NCBI RefSeq assembly: GCF_002797495.1 | Contig: NZ_PGEZ01000003.1 | Span: 35,101-99,100 of the forward strand | DNA: 64,000 nt | DNA from: Mumia flava | Lineage (GTDB): Bacteria > Actinomycetota > Actinomycetes > Propionibacteriales > Nocardioidaceae | Reading direction: 5' to 3' | Shown here: piece after piece, positions 1 to 7,931 of the stretch | Layout of the letters: each line of letters starts with the position of its first letter | Numbering within the stretch: position 1 is the stretch's first letter | Translations under genes and position numbers: made by a program | The notes under the pieces: model-generated | Database searches by the model: none | What the model was told of the DNA's origin: nothing | The model's input: only the letters and a program-made list of their open reading frames with translations

Positions 1-1167
1 GTCGGTGAGCACGGTCGGCTCGAAGAAGTAGCCGGGCCGGTCGATCCGGTGGCCGCCGGTACGGAGGGTCGCGCCCGCGTCGACCGCGTCGCCGACCAGC
101 CGCTCCATCGCGCTGAGCCGGCGGCCGTTGGCGAGCGGACCCATCCCTACGCCATCCTCGAGGCCGTCGCCGACGACGACCTGCTCGGCGGCCGTGACGA
201 GCTCGTCGACGAACGCGTCGTGCAGACTCGCGTGGACGAGGAACCGGCTCGGCGACGTGCAGACCTGGCCGGCGTTGACGAACTTCGCCGCGGCCGCCTT
301 CCGGGCTGCGTAGACGGGATCGGCGTCGGGCGCGACGATCACCGGAGCGTGGCCGCCGAGCTCCATCAGGCACGGCTTCATCTGCGCGCCGGCGGCCGCG
401 GCCAGCAGCTTGCCGACCGGCACGGACCCGGTGAACGCGACCAGCCGGGTGACCGGCGAGTCGATCAGGTGAGCGGAGACCTCGGCCGGCTCCCCGAACA
501 CGAGGTTGAGCACGCCCGCCGGCACGCCCGCGTCGACGAAGCACTGCACGAGCGCGCACGCCGTACCGGGCGTCTCCTCCGACGCCTTGATCACGATCGA
601 GCAGCCGGCCGACAGGGCCGCGGCGATCTTGCGCATCGGCGAGCCCGCCGGGAAGTTCCAGGGCGTGAACGCCGCGACCGGGCCGACCGGGACCGTCCGG
701 ACCGACAGCACGGTGTCGTCGGCGCTCGGGATGATCCGGCCGTACGCCCGCCGCGCGTCGTCGGCGTGCCAGCGCAGGCCGCCCGCGACCCGGGATGCCT
801 CGCCGCGCGCCTCGGGCAGCGGCTTGCCCTGCTCGAGCGTCATGATCCGGCCGACCTCGGCGCTGCGCTCGACCAGGAGGTCGGCGGCGCGGTGCAGGAT
901 CGCCGTGCGCTGTGCGATCGGGGTGTCGCGCCACACCCGGAAGCCCTCGTCGGCGGCCGCGAGCGCGACGTCGAGGTCGTCGGTGGTCGCGAGCGGGACG
1001 TCGCCGAGCGTCTCGCCCGTCGCCGGGTTCACGACCGGGACGGTCTTGCCGCGGCTCCCGTCGGTCCACTCCCCCGCGACGTACATCTGGATCCGCGGGT
1101 AGCTGCGGTCCGCGTCGGTCGCTGCGTCGACCCGGTCGTCGGTCCGGGCGGCCTCGGCGCTGGTCAT
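1..1167 (-). CDS. Aldehyde dehydrogenase (succinate-semialdehyde type), 3' end outside window
   Basis: NAD(P)-dependent aldehyde dehydrogenase; oxidises an aldehyde to a carboxylic acid in the cytoplasm. 389 residues are visible and the C-terminus lies beyond base 1. Family landmarks are in place: PWNFP with Asn171, the general-base Glu269 in MELGGHAP, and the catalytic Cys303 in GQVCTSPSR. The ATG at 1167 overlaps the stop of the upstream dioxygenase gene as ATGA, so the two are translationally coupled. This suggests that it handles an aldehyde from the same catabolic route. The exact substrate cannot be read from the sequence; the closest architecture is the succinate/glutarate semialdehyde group. 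Confidence 0.9.
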   Translation of the reverse strand, partial: MTSAEAARTDDRVDAATDADRSYPRIQMYVAGEWTDGSRGKTVPVVNPATGETLGDVPLATTDDLDVALAAADEGFRVWRDTPIAQRTAILHRAADLLVERSAEVGRIMTLEQGKPLPEARGEASRVAGGLRWHADDARRAYGRIIPSADDTVLSVRTVPVGPVAAFTPWNFPAGSPMRKIAAALSAGCSIVIKASEETPGTACALVQCFVDAGVPAGVLNLVFGEPAEVSAHLIDSPVTRLVAFTGSVPVGKLLAAAAGAQMKPCLMELGGHAPVIVAPDADPVYAARKAAAAKFVNAGQVCTSPSRFLVHASLHDAFVDELVTAAEQVVVGDGLEDGVGMGPLANGRRLSAMERLVGDAVDAGATLRTGGHRIDRPGYFFEPTVLTD

Positions 1168-2114
1168 CGTGTGCCCTCGTTCCTCGGGGTCGTGATCTCG
1201 GCGGGCTGCTCCGCGTCGCGGTTCGTGCGCAGCGTCCAGACGTGGTGCGGGGGCGTCTCCTCGTGCACCCGGGTCTCGTAGCTGTCGTCGACGCGGTCCA
1301 TGTCGGCGGCGTACTCGACCCGCCCGCCGCACGGCGCGTGCAGGAACCGGAAGACGTTGGAGCCCACGGTGTGCCGGCCGAGCCGCCGGGCCTCGCGCCA
1401 GCCCCGCTCGATCATGTGGTTGCCGCCCTCGATCACGTCGTCGAAGCTCGGCACCTCGAACGACACGTGGTTCGCGCCCGCGCGGTCGGGGCGGTGGCAC
1501 AGCAGCAGGTTGTGCTGGTCGTCGTCGCCCTCCGCCTGCATGAACGTGCCCATCGGCTTGACGATGTCGGTGGCCCGGAACCCGAGCCGGTCGAGGTAGA
1601 AGTCGGTCGCCTCCTGCGCGCCCGCCTTCTCGATGTTGAGGGCGACGTGGCACATCCGGATCGGGCGGACCTGCCCGGTCGACACGACCGAGTCGTTCCA
1701 GCGCCCGACCGCGCCCCACCGGTTGTCGGCGGCGACGTCGCGGGCCTGGGGCTCGACCGGCCGGGCGACGGTGAGGCCGACCCCGAACCCGGACTCGTCC
1801 GCGAAGTGGGCCACGCCGTCGTCGGTCCACCGGACCGTACGGTCCGTTCCGACCGCGGCCACCAGCCGTTCGAGCGACTCGGGGCTGTCCACGCCCCAGA
1901 CCACCTCGCGGATCGTCGGACCGGCCTCGAGCGGTGCCGGCAGCTCGGGCTCGGCCGCGGTCATGAGGTGGAACGTCTGCCCGACCAGCGTGCTCAGCTC
2001 GGCGCGCTCGTCGTCGCGGTGCCGCAGCGCCAGGCCGAAGTCGACGAAGAACCGCACGCACTCCTCGAGGTCGTCCACCTCGTACGTGACGGACTCGATC
2101 CGGTCGATTCCCAA
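1164..2114 (-). CDS. Two-domain VOC (extradiol-type) dioxygenase
   Basis: About 316 residues with two vicinal-oxygen-chelate domains, the layout of extradiol catechol dioxygenases. The C-terminal domain keeps a plausible metal triad: His in RMCHVALNI, His in GANHVSFEV and Glu in GGRVEYAAD. The N-terminal domain starts with IDRIESVTYEVDD. I chose the TTG at 2114 because AGAGGA sits just upstream and the VOC fold begins immediately; longer starts add an arginine-rich non-domain extension. It overlaps the aldehyde dehydrogenase start. Probable role is ring cleavage or a related oxygenation in an aromatic or ketone pathway; substrate unknown. Confidence 0.85.
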   Translation of the reverse strand: MGIDRIESVTYEVDDLEECVRFFVDFGLALRHRDDERAELSTLVGQTFHLMTAAEPELPAPLEAGPTIREVVWGVDSPESLERLVAAVGTDRTVRWTDDGVAHFADESGFGVGLTVARPVEPQARDVAADNRWGAVGRWNDSVVSTGQVRPIRMCHVALNIEKAGAQEATDFYLDRLGFRATDIVKPMGTFMQAEGDDDQHNLLLCHRPDRAGANHVSFEVPSFDDVIEGGNHMIERGWREARRLGRHTVGSNVFRFLHAPCGGRVEYAADMDRVDDSYETRVHEETPPHHVWTLRTNRDAEQPAEITTPRNEGTR

Positions 2115-2162
2115 CGTTCGTCCTCTGCTTCGGATGAGGCCGCAGCCTCGGGTGATGGCGCC

Positions 2163-2182
2163 GCGGTGACCCACGTCACCGC
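2163..2182. promoter_or_regulatory. Inverted repeat upstream of the VOC dioxygenase
   Basis: Perfect 8-bp arms GCGGTGAC and GTCACCGC separated by CCAC, centred about 59 bp upstream of the TTG start. The 12-mer GTGACCCACGTC inside it (2166-2177) recurs at 3284-3295, upstream of the LysR gene. This fits an operator used by the LysR protein for itself and for this gene, which is inference. Confidence 0.5.
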
Positions 2183-2291
2183 CGTGCCTCGATCGTAGGA
2201 ACGGCGTCCTGATCTCCTCAACGGCTGGAGCGGACCGGTGCCTCATCCCTTGCTTGCACGCCGCGCAGGAGCCGGTCGGCGACTCGACCCA

Positions 2292-3212
2292 TCAGGCGGT
2301 GACCGTCTCCAGCTTCGGCATCGGGTTCTTCGCGAACCACGTGCTGAGGAAGTCGAGGAACACCTTCACCTTGCGCGGCGTCTGCTGCTCCGGGCTGTAG
2401 ATCGCGTACAGGCTGCGGTCCGGGACGGCCAGCTCCGGGAGCAGGACCTCGAGGGTGCCGGCACGCAGCTCGTCGTAGACCGACCGCTGCGGGAGCAGCG
2501 CGATCCCGCGCCCGTGCACGGCGGCCTTCTGGAGGGCGATGTAGGAGTTCGACTGGTACGCGACGTTGCGGATCTTGTGCAGCGTGCTCTCGTGCCCGTG
2601 CCCGATCCGCCACACCGGGTCGTTCGAGTGCACCAGACAGTCGTGGTCCGCGAGCTCGTTCGGGTGCGACAGCCGCCCGTACCGCTTGAGGTAGCGCGCC
2701 GACGCCACCATCACGAACGGCAGGCTCGCCACCTTCTGGAGCCGCACCCGCGAGTCCCGGAGGTCACGCGTGTGGAACGCGACGTCGAACCCGCTGTCGA
2801 GGAAGTCGTAGGTCCGGTCGGACATCCCGCCGAGCTCGAACCGCACGTGGATCTTCGGGTGCGCGACCGCGAAGGCGGCGATGGCGTCCCCGAGGTCGAG
2901 CGTGCCGATCCACTTCGGGCAGATGATCGACAGGTGCCCCTCCGGCTTGTCGCGCATCTGCGCGATCGTCTCGTCCTCGGTGTCGATCTCGCTCAGGATC
3001 CGCCGCGCGAAGTCGCTGTAGCGAACCCCGTGCTCGGTCAGGCTGACCGAGCGGGCCGTGCGGTTGACCAGCCGGACCCCGATCTGCTTCTCGAGGTCGG
3101 CAACGTGGCGAGAGATCAGCGACCCCGAGGTCCCGAGTGCCTTCGCGGCGCCGCTGAAGCTGCCGACGTCGGCCACCGTGACGAAGCTGCGCATCACGAG
3201 CAGACGGTCCAT
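2292..3212 (-). CDS. LysR-family transcriptional regulator
   Basis: 306 residues, the usual length for LysR regulators. An N-terminal winged helix-turn-helix (about residues 1-60: MDRLLVMRSFVTVADVGSFSGAAKAL, then SLISRHVADLEKQIGVRLVNR) is followed by a substrate-binding domain. The ATG at 3212 follows AGAGGG. It lies between the decarboxylase-like gene and the dioxygenase, all on the minus strand, so it is the obvious local regulator. A 12-mer, GTGACCCACGTC, about 72 bp upstream of its start is repeated upstream of the dioxygenase gene, consistent with autoregulation plus control of the next unit. The inducer is unknown. Confidence 0.92.
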   Translation of the reverse strand: MDRLLVMRSFVTVADVGSFSGAAKALGTSGSLISRHVADLEKQIGVRLVNRTARSVSLTEHGVRYSDFARRILSEIDTEDETIAQMRDKPEGHLSIICPKWIGTLDLGDAIAAFAVAHPKIHVRFELGGMSDRTYDFLDSGFDVAFHTRDLRDSRVRLQKVASLPFVMVASARYLKRYGRLSHPNELADHDCLVHSNDPVWRIGHGHESTLHKIRNVAYQSNSYIALQKAAVHGRGIALLPQRSVYDELRAGTLEVLLPELAVPDRSLYAIYSPEQQTPRKVKVFLDFLSTWFAKNPMPKLETVTA

Positions 3213-3325
3213 GGTCCCTCTCTTCTCCCCCACGGTCCGGGCGCTGGCAGCCGGGTCGGCAGCCTGTCGGCCCACCTCACAGTGTGACCCACGTCCCAAC
3301 CTCCTCGGTCGAGTGCAGGCCGCCG

Positions 3326-3916
3326 CTACGCGTTCGCGCTGTCGCCGGCGTCGACCTTCGCGTACCCGCGCACGTCGGGGAACGGGGGCACCCGGTCGGC
3401 CTGGAGGTCGACCTGGAAGGTGTTCAGGCACATCCCGAGCATCGTGAAGTTGCCGAGCGACCCGATCGCGTCGACCAGGCCCTGCGGCCCGAAGTGCTCG
3501 AGCGCGCGGGCGAAGGTCGCATCGGAGACGAAGTGCTCGGTCAGCACCTCGTGGCAGAAGTCGTGGAACGCCTGGTCGGCCTCGTCTGCGAAGGTGGCGG
3601 GCTCGCGGCGCGCGATCGCCTCGACCGCCTCGCGCGGCACGCCGGCCTCGACGGCCTTGTCGACGTGGGCGTTCCAGGAGTACTGCGCGTCCCAGTTGCG
3701 CGCCGCCATCAGCAGGGTGAGCTCGCGCAGGTGGGTCGGCAGGCTGGAGTCGAAGCGCGTGAATGCGCCGAGCGCCTCGACCCGGTCGCAGAGCTCGGGG
3801 CTGTTCAGCCAGACCTGGAAGGGTCCGCGTACGGCGCCGCGCCGGCCGGCGATCCGGTCGGCGATCTCACGGCCGCGGCCTTCGAGCTGGTCGATCTCGA
3901 GCTGAGGGAGTCGCAT
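3326..3916 (-). CDS. Carboxymuconolactone decarboxylase (CMD/AhpD-like) family protein
   Basis: About 196 residues of helical CMD-family protein, with the core around FDSSLPTHLRELTLLMAARNWDAQYSWNAHVDKAVEAGV. The classical AhpD CxxC pair is absent: there is only YSWNAH. It therefore resembles the CMD proteins found in catabolic operons rather than the thiol peroxidase partner. The ATG at 3916 was chosen as the start of conserved sequence (MRLPQLEIDQLEGRGREIADRI). A 17-base motif shared with the importer/cupin intergenic region lies about 100 bp upstream. The precise reaction is not known. Confidence 0.8.
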   Translation of the reverse strand: MRLPQLEIDQLEGRGREIADRIAGRRGAVRGPFQVWLNSPELCDRVEALGAFTRFDSSLPTHLRELTLLMAARNWDAQYSWNAHVDKAVEAGVPREAVEAIARREPATFADEADQAFHDFCHEVLTEHFVSDATFARALEHFGPQGLVDAIGSLGNFTMLGMCLNTFQVDLQADRVPPFPDVRGYAKVDAGDSANA

Positions 3917-4011
3917 GGGGTGTCGCACCTCGTGGTGGTCAGGTCCCGTCAGGGACGGTCGATTCGGTCCGAACGTACTCACGGCCAGCGCCCGCTCCCA
4001 CCGCCTGGAGC

Positions 4012-4033
4012 GCAACGTAACCGTGCACATCAC
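4012..4033. promoter_or_regulatory. Copy of the shared GCAACGTAACCGTGCAC motif
   Basis: Bases 4012-4028 are identical over 17 bases to 9545-9561 between the importer operon and the cupin gene. This copy is just upstream of the decarboxylase-like gene and overlaps the end of the ATPase gene. Here the right arm of the dyad is degenerate. Candidate operator or promoter element of a common regulator. Confidence 0.45.
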
Positions 4034-4911
4034 ACGCCCGAGGGAGCCGTGTCGACCTGCTGGCCGCGATGCGCGAGCCTGCGGGCACGACGGCGCTCAC
4101 GGCCGTGCGGGGTCGAGGCGGGCGTTGCCGCCAGCAGCTTGCGGGTGTACGCGTGCTGCGGGTGGTCGAAGATCCGCTCCGCGCGACCCTGCTCGACGAT
4201 CCGGCCCTGGTGCATCACGGCGATCCGGTCGGAGATGTGCCGGACGATCCCCAGGTCGTGGGCGATGAACAGGTAGCTGACCCCGGTGTCGGCCTGGAGG
4301 TCGGCGAGCAGGTTGATGATCTGGCCCTGGGTCGACAGGTCGAGCGCGCTCACCGCCTCGTCGCAGACCACGAGCCGCGGCTTCAGGGCAAGCGCCCGCG
4401 CGATCGCGACCCGTTGGAGCTGGCCACCGGACATCTGGTTCGGGAACCGCGACAGGTGGCTGCGCGCGAGCCCGACCCGTTCGAACGCGCTCGCCGCGGC
4501 ATCGAGCCGCTCGGCCTTCGACCCGATCCCGTGCCGCCGCAGCGCGGTCGTGACAGCCGACCCGACGGTGTGCCGGGGATTCAGGGACGCCGCCGGGTCC
4601 TGGAAGACGGCCTGGACGTCGCGGCGGTACGACAGGGGGGTGGTCCGCCCCATCGCGGTGACGTCGACGCCGTCGAAGTCGATCGAGCCACCGGACGCCT
4701 CGACCAGGCGCAGGATCGCTCGCCCCGTCGTCGACTTGCCCGATCCGGAACCACCGACGAGGCCGAGGGTCTCGCCCGGCCGGATCTCGAAGGACACGTC
4801 CTGGACGACGGCGAGCGGACGCTTGCGCAGCGCCCCGCCCACGTCGTACGAGACCGCGAGGTCGCGCACGTCGAGCAGGGGCCGGTCGGTCTCGTGCGAC
4901 GTGGCGCTCAT
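4030..4911 (-). CDS. Peptide/nickel-type ABC importer ATP-binding protein (DppF/OppF-like)
   Basis: 293-residue nucleotide-binding subunit. Walker A is GGSGSGKST, the signature is MSGGQLQRVAIARAL, Walker B is LVVCDEAVSALD, and the switch His is in FIAHDLG. The C-terminal oligopeptide/dipeptide segment ends in HPQHAYTRKLL. It energises the importer made by the three upstream genes. The ATG at 4911 overlaps the stop of the permease-ATPase fusion as ATGA. The transported solute is unknown; the catabolic neighbours suggest a small organic molecule or peptide conjugate. Confidence 0.93.
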   Translation of the reverse strand: MSATSHETDRPLLDVRDLAVSYDVGGALRKRPLAVVQDVSFEIRPGETLGLVGGSGSGKSTTGRAILRLVEASGGSIDFDGVDVTAMGRTTPLSYRRDVQAVFQDPAASLNPRHTVGSAVTTALRRHGIGSKAERLDAAASAFERVGLARSHLSRFPNQMSGGQLQRVAIARALALKPRLVVCDEAVSALDLSTQGQIINLLADLQADTGVSYLFIAHDLGIVRHISDRIAVMHQGRIVEQGRAERIFDHPQHAYTRKLLAATPASTPHGRERRRARRLAHRGQQVDTAPSGV

Positions 4912-6950
4912 CGTGGGGCTCCCGTCAGGGTCAGCTCGTCCGTCCGGATGCAGCGGGCCCCGTCGACGAACGGGATCGGGCGGTCCGTGCACTTCTCGGT
5001 GGCGAACGCGCACCGGCTCGCGAAGTGGCAGCCGGCCGGCCAGCTCCCGGCCATCGGGACGGTGCCGGGGATGGTGGGGAGCCGCTCGACGTCGGCGTCC
5101 CCGCTCGGGTTCGACGCGAGCAGGGCGGCGGTGTACGGGTGCTTCGGTCGGGCGAACAGCTCGCCCACCTCGGCGACCTCGACGATCTCCCCGGCGTACA
5201 TCACGGCGACCCGGTCGCAGGACTCGGCGACCACGCCGAGGTCATGGGTGATCATCACGATCGCCATGCCGGTCTCCTCACGCAGGTCGAGGAGCAGGTC
5301 GAGCACCTGGGCCTGGGTGGTGACGTCGAGGGCCGACGTCGCCTCGTCGGCGATCAGGAGCTCGGGCTCCGAGGCCAGGGCCATCGCGATCGCCACGCGC
5401 TGGGCCATGCCGCCGGAGAACTCGTGCGGGTACTGGTCGAGCCGGCGGTGCGGCTCGTCGACGCCCACCCGCTCGAGCAGCTCGGCCGAGCGTGCTCGCG
5501 CCTGCTTGCGGCTCATCCGCTGGTGGGCCCGGAGCGGCTCGGCAAGCTGCCGGCCGATCGTGTGCACCGGTGAGAGAGCCGCGCCTGGGTTCTGGAAGAC
5601 GGCACCGAGCTGCGGCCCGCGCACATCGCGCAGCTCACGCTCGGTGCTGTGAGCGATGTCGCGACCCTCGAGGACGACCTGGCCCTGCGTCAGCCGGATG
5701 CCCGGCGGGAGCAGCCCGAGCACGGAGCGCGCCAGCATCGACTTGCCGGAGCCCGACTCGCCGAGCAGACCGAGGATCTCACCCTTCCGGACCGTCAGGT
5801 CGACGTCGCGGACGAGCGGCACCACGGTGCCGTTCGGCCGGCCCAGCCCGACCGAGACCTGACGGACGTCGAGCAGCGTGTCGGGATCGGTGACCACGGG
5901 TGCTCCCCCGGCCTTCGCCGCACGCGCGGCGGCCTCGGCATCGGCTGCGGCGATCGCCGCAGCAGCCGCCCGCGCGGCCCGCGCCCGTTCGCGCCGGCTC
6001 GGCGAGGTCGCCCGCTCGCCGGCGAGGGCGTCGTTGAGACCGTCCCCGACGAGGTTGAACGCGAGCACCGTCAGCACGATGGCGATACCCGGCGGGAAGG
6101 GGACGAACGGCTGGACGCCCTGGTCCTGGGCCGCGTCGGAGAGCATGGCGCCCCACGTCGCCACGTCGGACTCGAGCCCGAGACCGAGGAAGCTCAGGGC
6201 CGACTCGACCATGATCGCCGCGCCCATGAACACCGCGGCCTGCACGACCAGCGGCCCGGCGAGGTTGGGGAGCACCTGTCGGAAGACGATGTCCGACGAG
6301 CGCAGCCCCGACACGCGCGCCGCGTCGACGTAGAGCTTCTCCCGCTCGACGAGGGTCACCGCCCGGGTCATGCGCGCGAAGTTCATGCAGAAGATCAACC
6401 CGATGGCGATCATCAGGTTCGTCAGACCGCGTCCGAGGATCGCGATCACGGCGAAGCCGACGAGCATGCCGGGGAGCGCCTGCGCGACGTCCATGCCGCG
6501 CGATCCGATCCGGTCCCACCAGCCGCCGCGGAAGCCGAGCAGCAAGCCGATCGGCACGCCGATCGCCATCGCGACGACGACGGATCCGAGTGCGATCACG
6601 AGCGCGATCCGGGCGCCGTAGATCAGCCGGCTGAGCACGTCACGCCCGTACGCGTCGGTGCCGAGCCAGTGCTCGGCGGTCGGCCCCTGCAGCGCGGCGG
6701 CGAAGTCCTTCTCCGCCGGGTCGTAGGGCGCGAGCCACGGGGCGAGCAGCGCGACGACCACGACGAGGGCGAGCAGGCCGAGCGCGATCAGGGCGCCGGG
6801 GTGGTGCCGCAGCCGGCGCAGGACCTGCATCGTGCCGGACGCCTGCCTCGGCTCGGGCTCGGGCGACGACGAGGCACCGACGAGGGGCGAGGTGGTGGGC
6901 CCCTGCGCTGCGACCGGCGCGGACGGACGGGTGGAGGGAGTCTCGATCAT
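4908..6950 (-). CDS. ABC importer permease-ATPase fusion (DppC-DppD)
   Basis: A single 680-residue frame joining two subunits normally encoded separately. Residues about 1-310 are a DppC-like permease: N-terminal membrane segment ALIALGLLALVVVVALL, HWLGTDAYGRDVLSRLIYGAR, and five further hydrophobic segments. An alanine-rich linker (about 315-355) leads to a DppD-like ATPase with Walker A GESGSGKS, signature FSGGMAQRVAIAMAL and Walker B LLIADEATSALD. The ATG at 6950 overlaps the upstream permease stop. A GTG at 5897, five bases after GGGGGAG and in the linker, could also give a free 329-residue ATPase. Fusions of this kind are known but uncommon. Confidence 0.92.
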   Translation of the reverse strand: MIETPSTRPSAPVAAQGPTTSPLVGASSSPEPEPRQASGTMQVLRRLRHHPGALIALGLLALVVVVALLAPWLAPYDPAEKDFAAALQGPTAEHWLGTDAYGRDVLSRLIYGARIALVIALGSVVVAMAIGVPIGLLLGFRGGWWDRIGSRGMDVAQALPGMLVGFAVIAILGRGLTNLMIAIGLIFCMNFARMTRAVTLVEREKLYVDAARVSGLRSSDIVFRQVLPNLAGPLVVQAAVFMGAAIMVESALSFLGLGLESDVATWGAMLSDAAQDQGVQPFVPFPPGIAIVLTVLAFNLVGDGLNDALAGERATSPSRRERARAARAAAAAIAAADAEAAARAAKAGGAPVVTDPDTLLDVRQVSVGLGRPNGTVVPLVRDVDLTVRKGEILGLLGESGSGKSMLARSVLGLLPPGIRLTQGQVVLEGRDIAHSTERELRDVRGPQLGAVFQNPGAALSPVHTIGRQLAEPLRAHQRMSRKQARARSAELLERVGVDEPHRRLDQYPHEFSGGMAQRVAIAMALASEPELLIADEATSALDVTTQAQVLDLLLDLREETGMAIVMITHDLGVVAESCDRVAVMYAGEIVEVAEVGELFARPKHPYTAALLASNPSGDADVERLPTIPGTVPMAGSWPAGCHFASRCAFATEKCTDRPIPFVDGARCIRTDELTLTGAPR

Positions 6951-7891
6951 TGCGGACGTGCCTTCGGGTTGAGCAGGCCGTAGCCCAGGTCGATGAGCAG
7001 GTTCACGACGATGACGAGGCAGGCGATCATCAGCACACCCGCCTGCACGACCGGGAAGTCCTTCCCGATCACGCTGCGCAGCATGAGGTCACCGACGCCG
7101 GGGAAGGCGAAGACCTTCTCGACGACGAAGCTCGCTCCGATCATGATCGTGACGGTGATGCCGGTCGACGCCAGCACGGGGACCATCGCGTTCTTCAACG
7201 CGTAGCGCATCACGATCCGCCGGCGGGACACGCCGGCGGCCGTGAGGGTGTCGACGAACGGCGACGAGAGTGCCTGCACCATCGCACCGCGGGTCTGGCG
7301 CGCGATCAGCGCGGCGGCGCCGATCCCGAGCGCGAGCGACGGCAGGATCAGTCCTCGGGCCCAGGCGACGGGGTCGTCGGTGACGGGAGTCCAGGAGATC
7401 ACGGGGACCCATCCGAGCTGGACGGCGAAGACCAGCGTCAGCACGAGCCCGAGCCAGAACTCCGGGATCGCCAGGCCCACTGCCGTCGCGGCGGCGACCG
7501 TACGGTCGGCGAGCCCGCCGGCGCGCACGCCGGCGAGCACGCCCAGGCCGATGCCGAGGACGACCGCGACGAGCAGGCCGCCCAGCACCAGGGAGAGCGT
7601 CGCGGGGAACCGTTCGAGAAGCGTGTCGGTGACCGGGAGGGAGGAGGAGTAGGAGGTTCCGAAGTCACCGGTGAACGCTGCGCCGTACCACTCGACCAGC
7701 CGTTGGAGCGGCGGCGCGTCGAGTCCGAGCTGGCTCTCCAGCTCGGCGATCCGCTCGGGGTTGGCCTGCGCCCCGAGGATGGCCGCCGCCGGGCTCCCCG
7801 GGACCATGTAGGTCATCGAGAAGACCAGCAGCGACACGAGGACCAGCTGGGGCGCCACGAGGGCGAGGCGGTAGCCGATGAGCTTGCCCAT
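6947..7891 (-). CDS. ABC importer permease (DppB-like)
   Basis: 314-residue inner-membrane subunit with an N-terminal hydrophobic segment (LALVAPQLVLVSLLVFSMTYMVPG). The BPD_transp_1 core follows, ending in FVVEKVFAFPGVGDLM and a last membrane helix VLMIACLVIVVNLLIDLGYGLLNP. The ATG at 7891 is preceded by AGGTGG. It pairs with the DppC half of the downstream fusion to form the channel. About 40 bases separate it from the substrate-binding protein gene, so it belongs to the same operon. Confidence 0.93.
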   Translation of the reverse strand: MGKLIGYRLALVAPQLVLVSLLVFSMTYMVPGSPAAAILGAQANPERIAELESQLGLDAPPLQRLVEWYGAAFTGDFGTSYSSSLPVTDTLLERFPATLSLVLGGLLVAVVLGIGLGVLAGVRAGGLADRTVAAATAVGLAIPEFWLGLVLTLVFAVQLGWVPVISWTPVTDDPVAWARGLILPSLALGIGAAALIARQTRGAMVQALSSPFVDTLTAAGVSRRRIVMRYALKNAMVPVLASTGITVTIMIGASFVVEKVFAFPGVGDLMLRSVIGKDFPVVQAGVLMIACLVIVVNLLIDLGYGLLNPKARPQ

Positions 7892-7931
7892 CAGGCCACC
7901 TGCCCCGCCACTCGTGCGGTCGACGCGAAGG

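Noticed and set aside
3326..3916. AhpD alkylhydroperoxidase
   Set aside because: The redox-active CxxC motif is missing, so only the wider CMD family can be claimed.
4069..5652. Long forward-strand open frame over the first ABC transporter genes
   Set aside because: It is antisense to well-supported ATPase genes with complete motifs and its translation is an Arg/Gly-rich shadow of high GC content.
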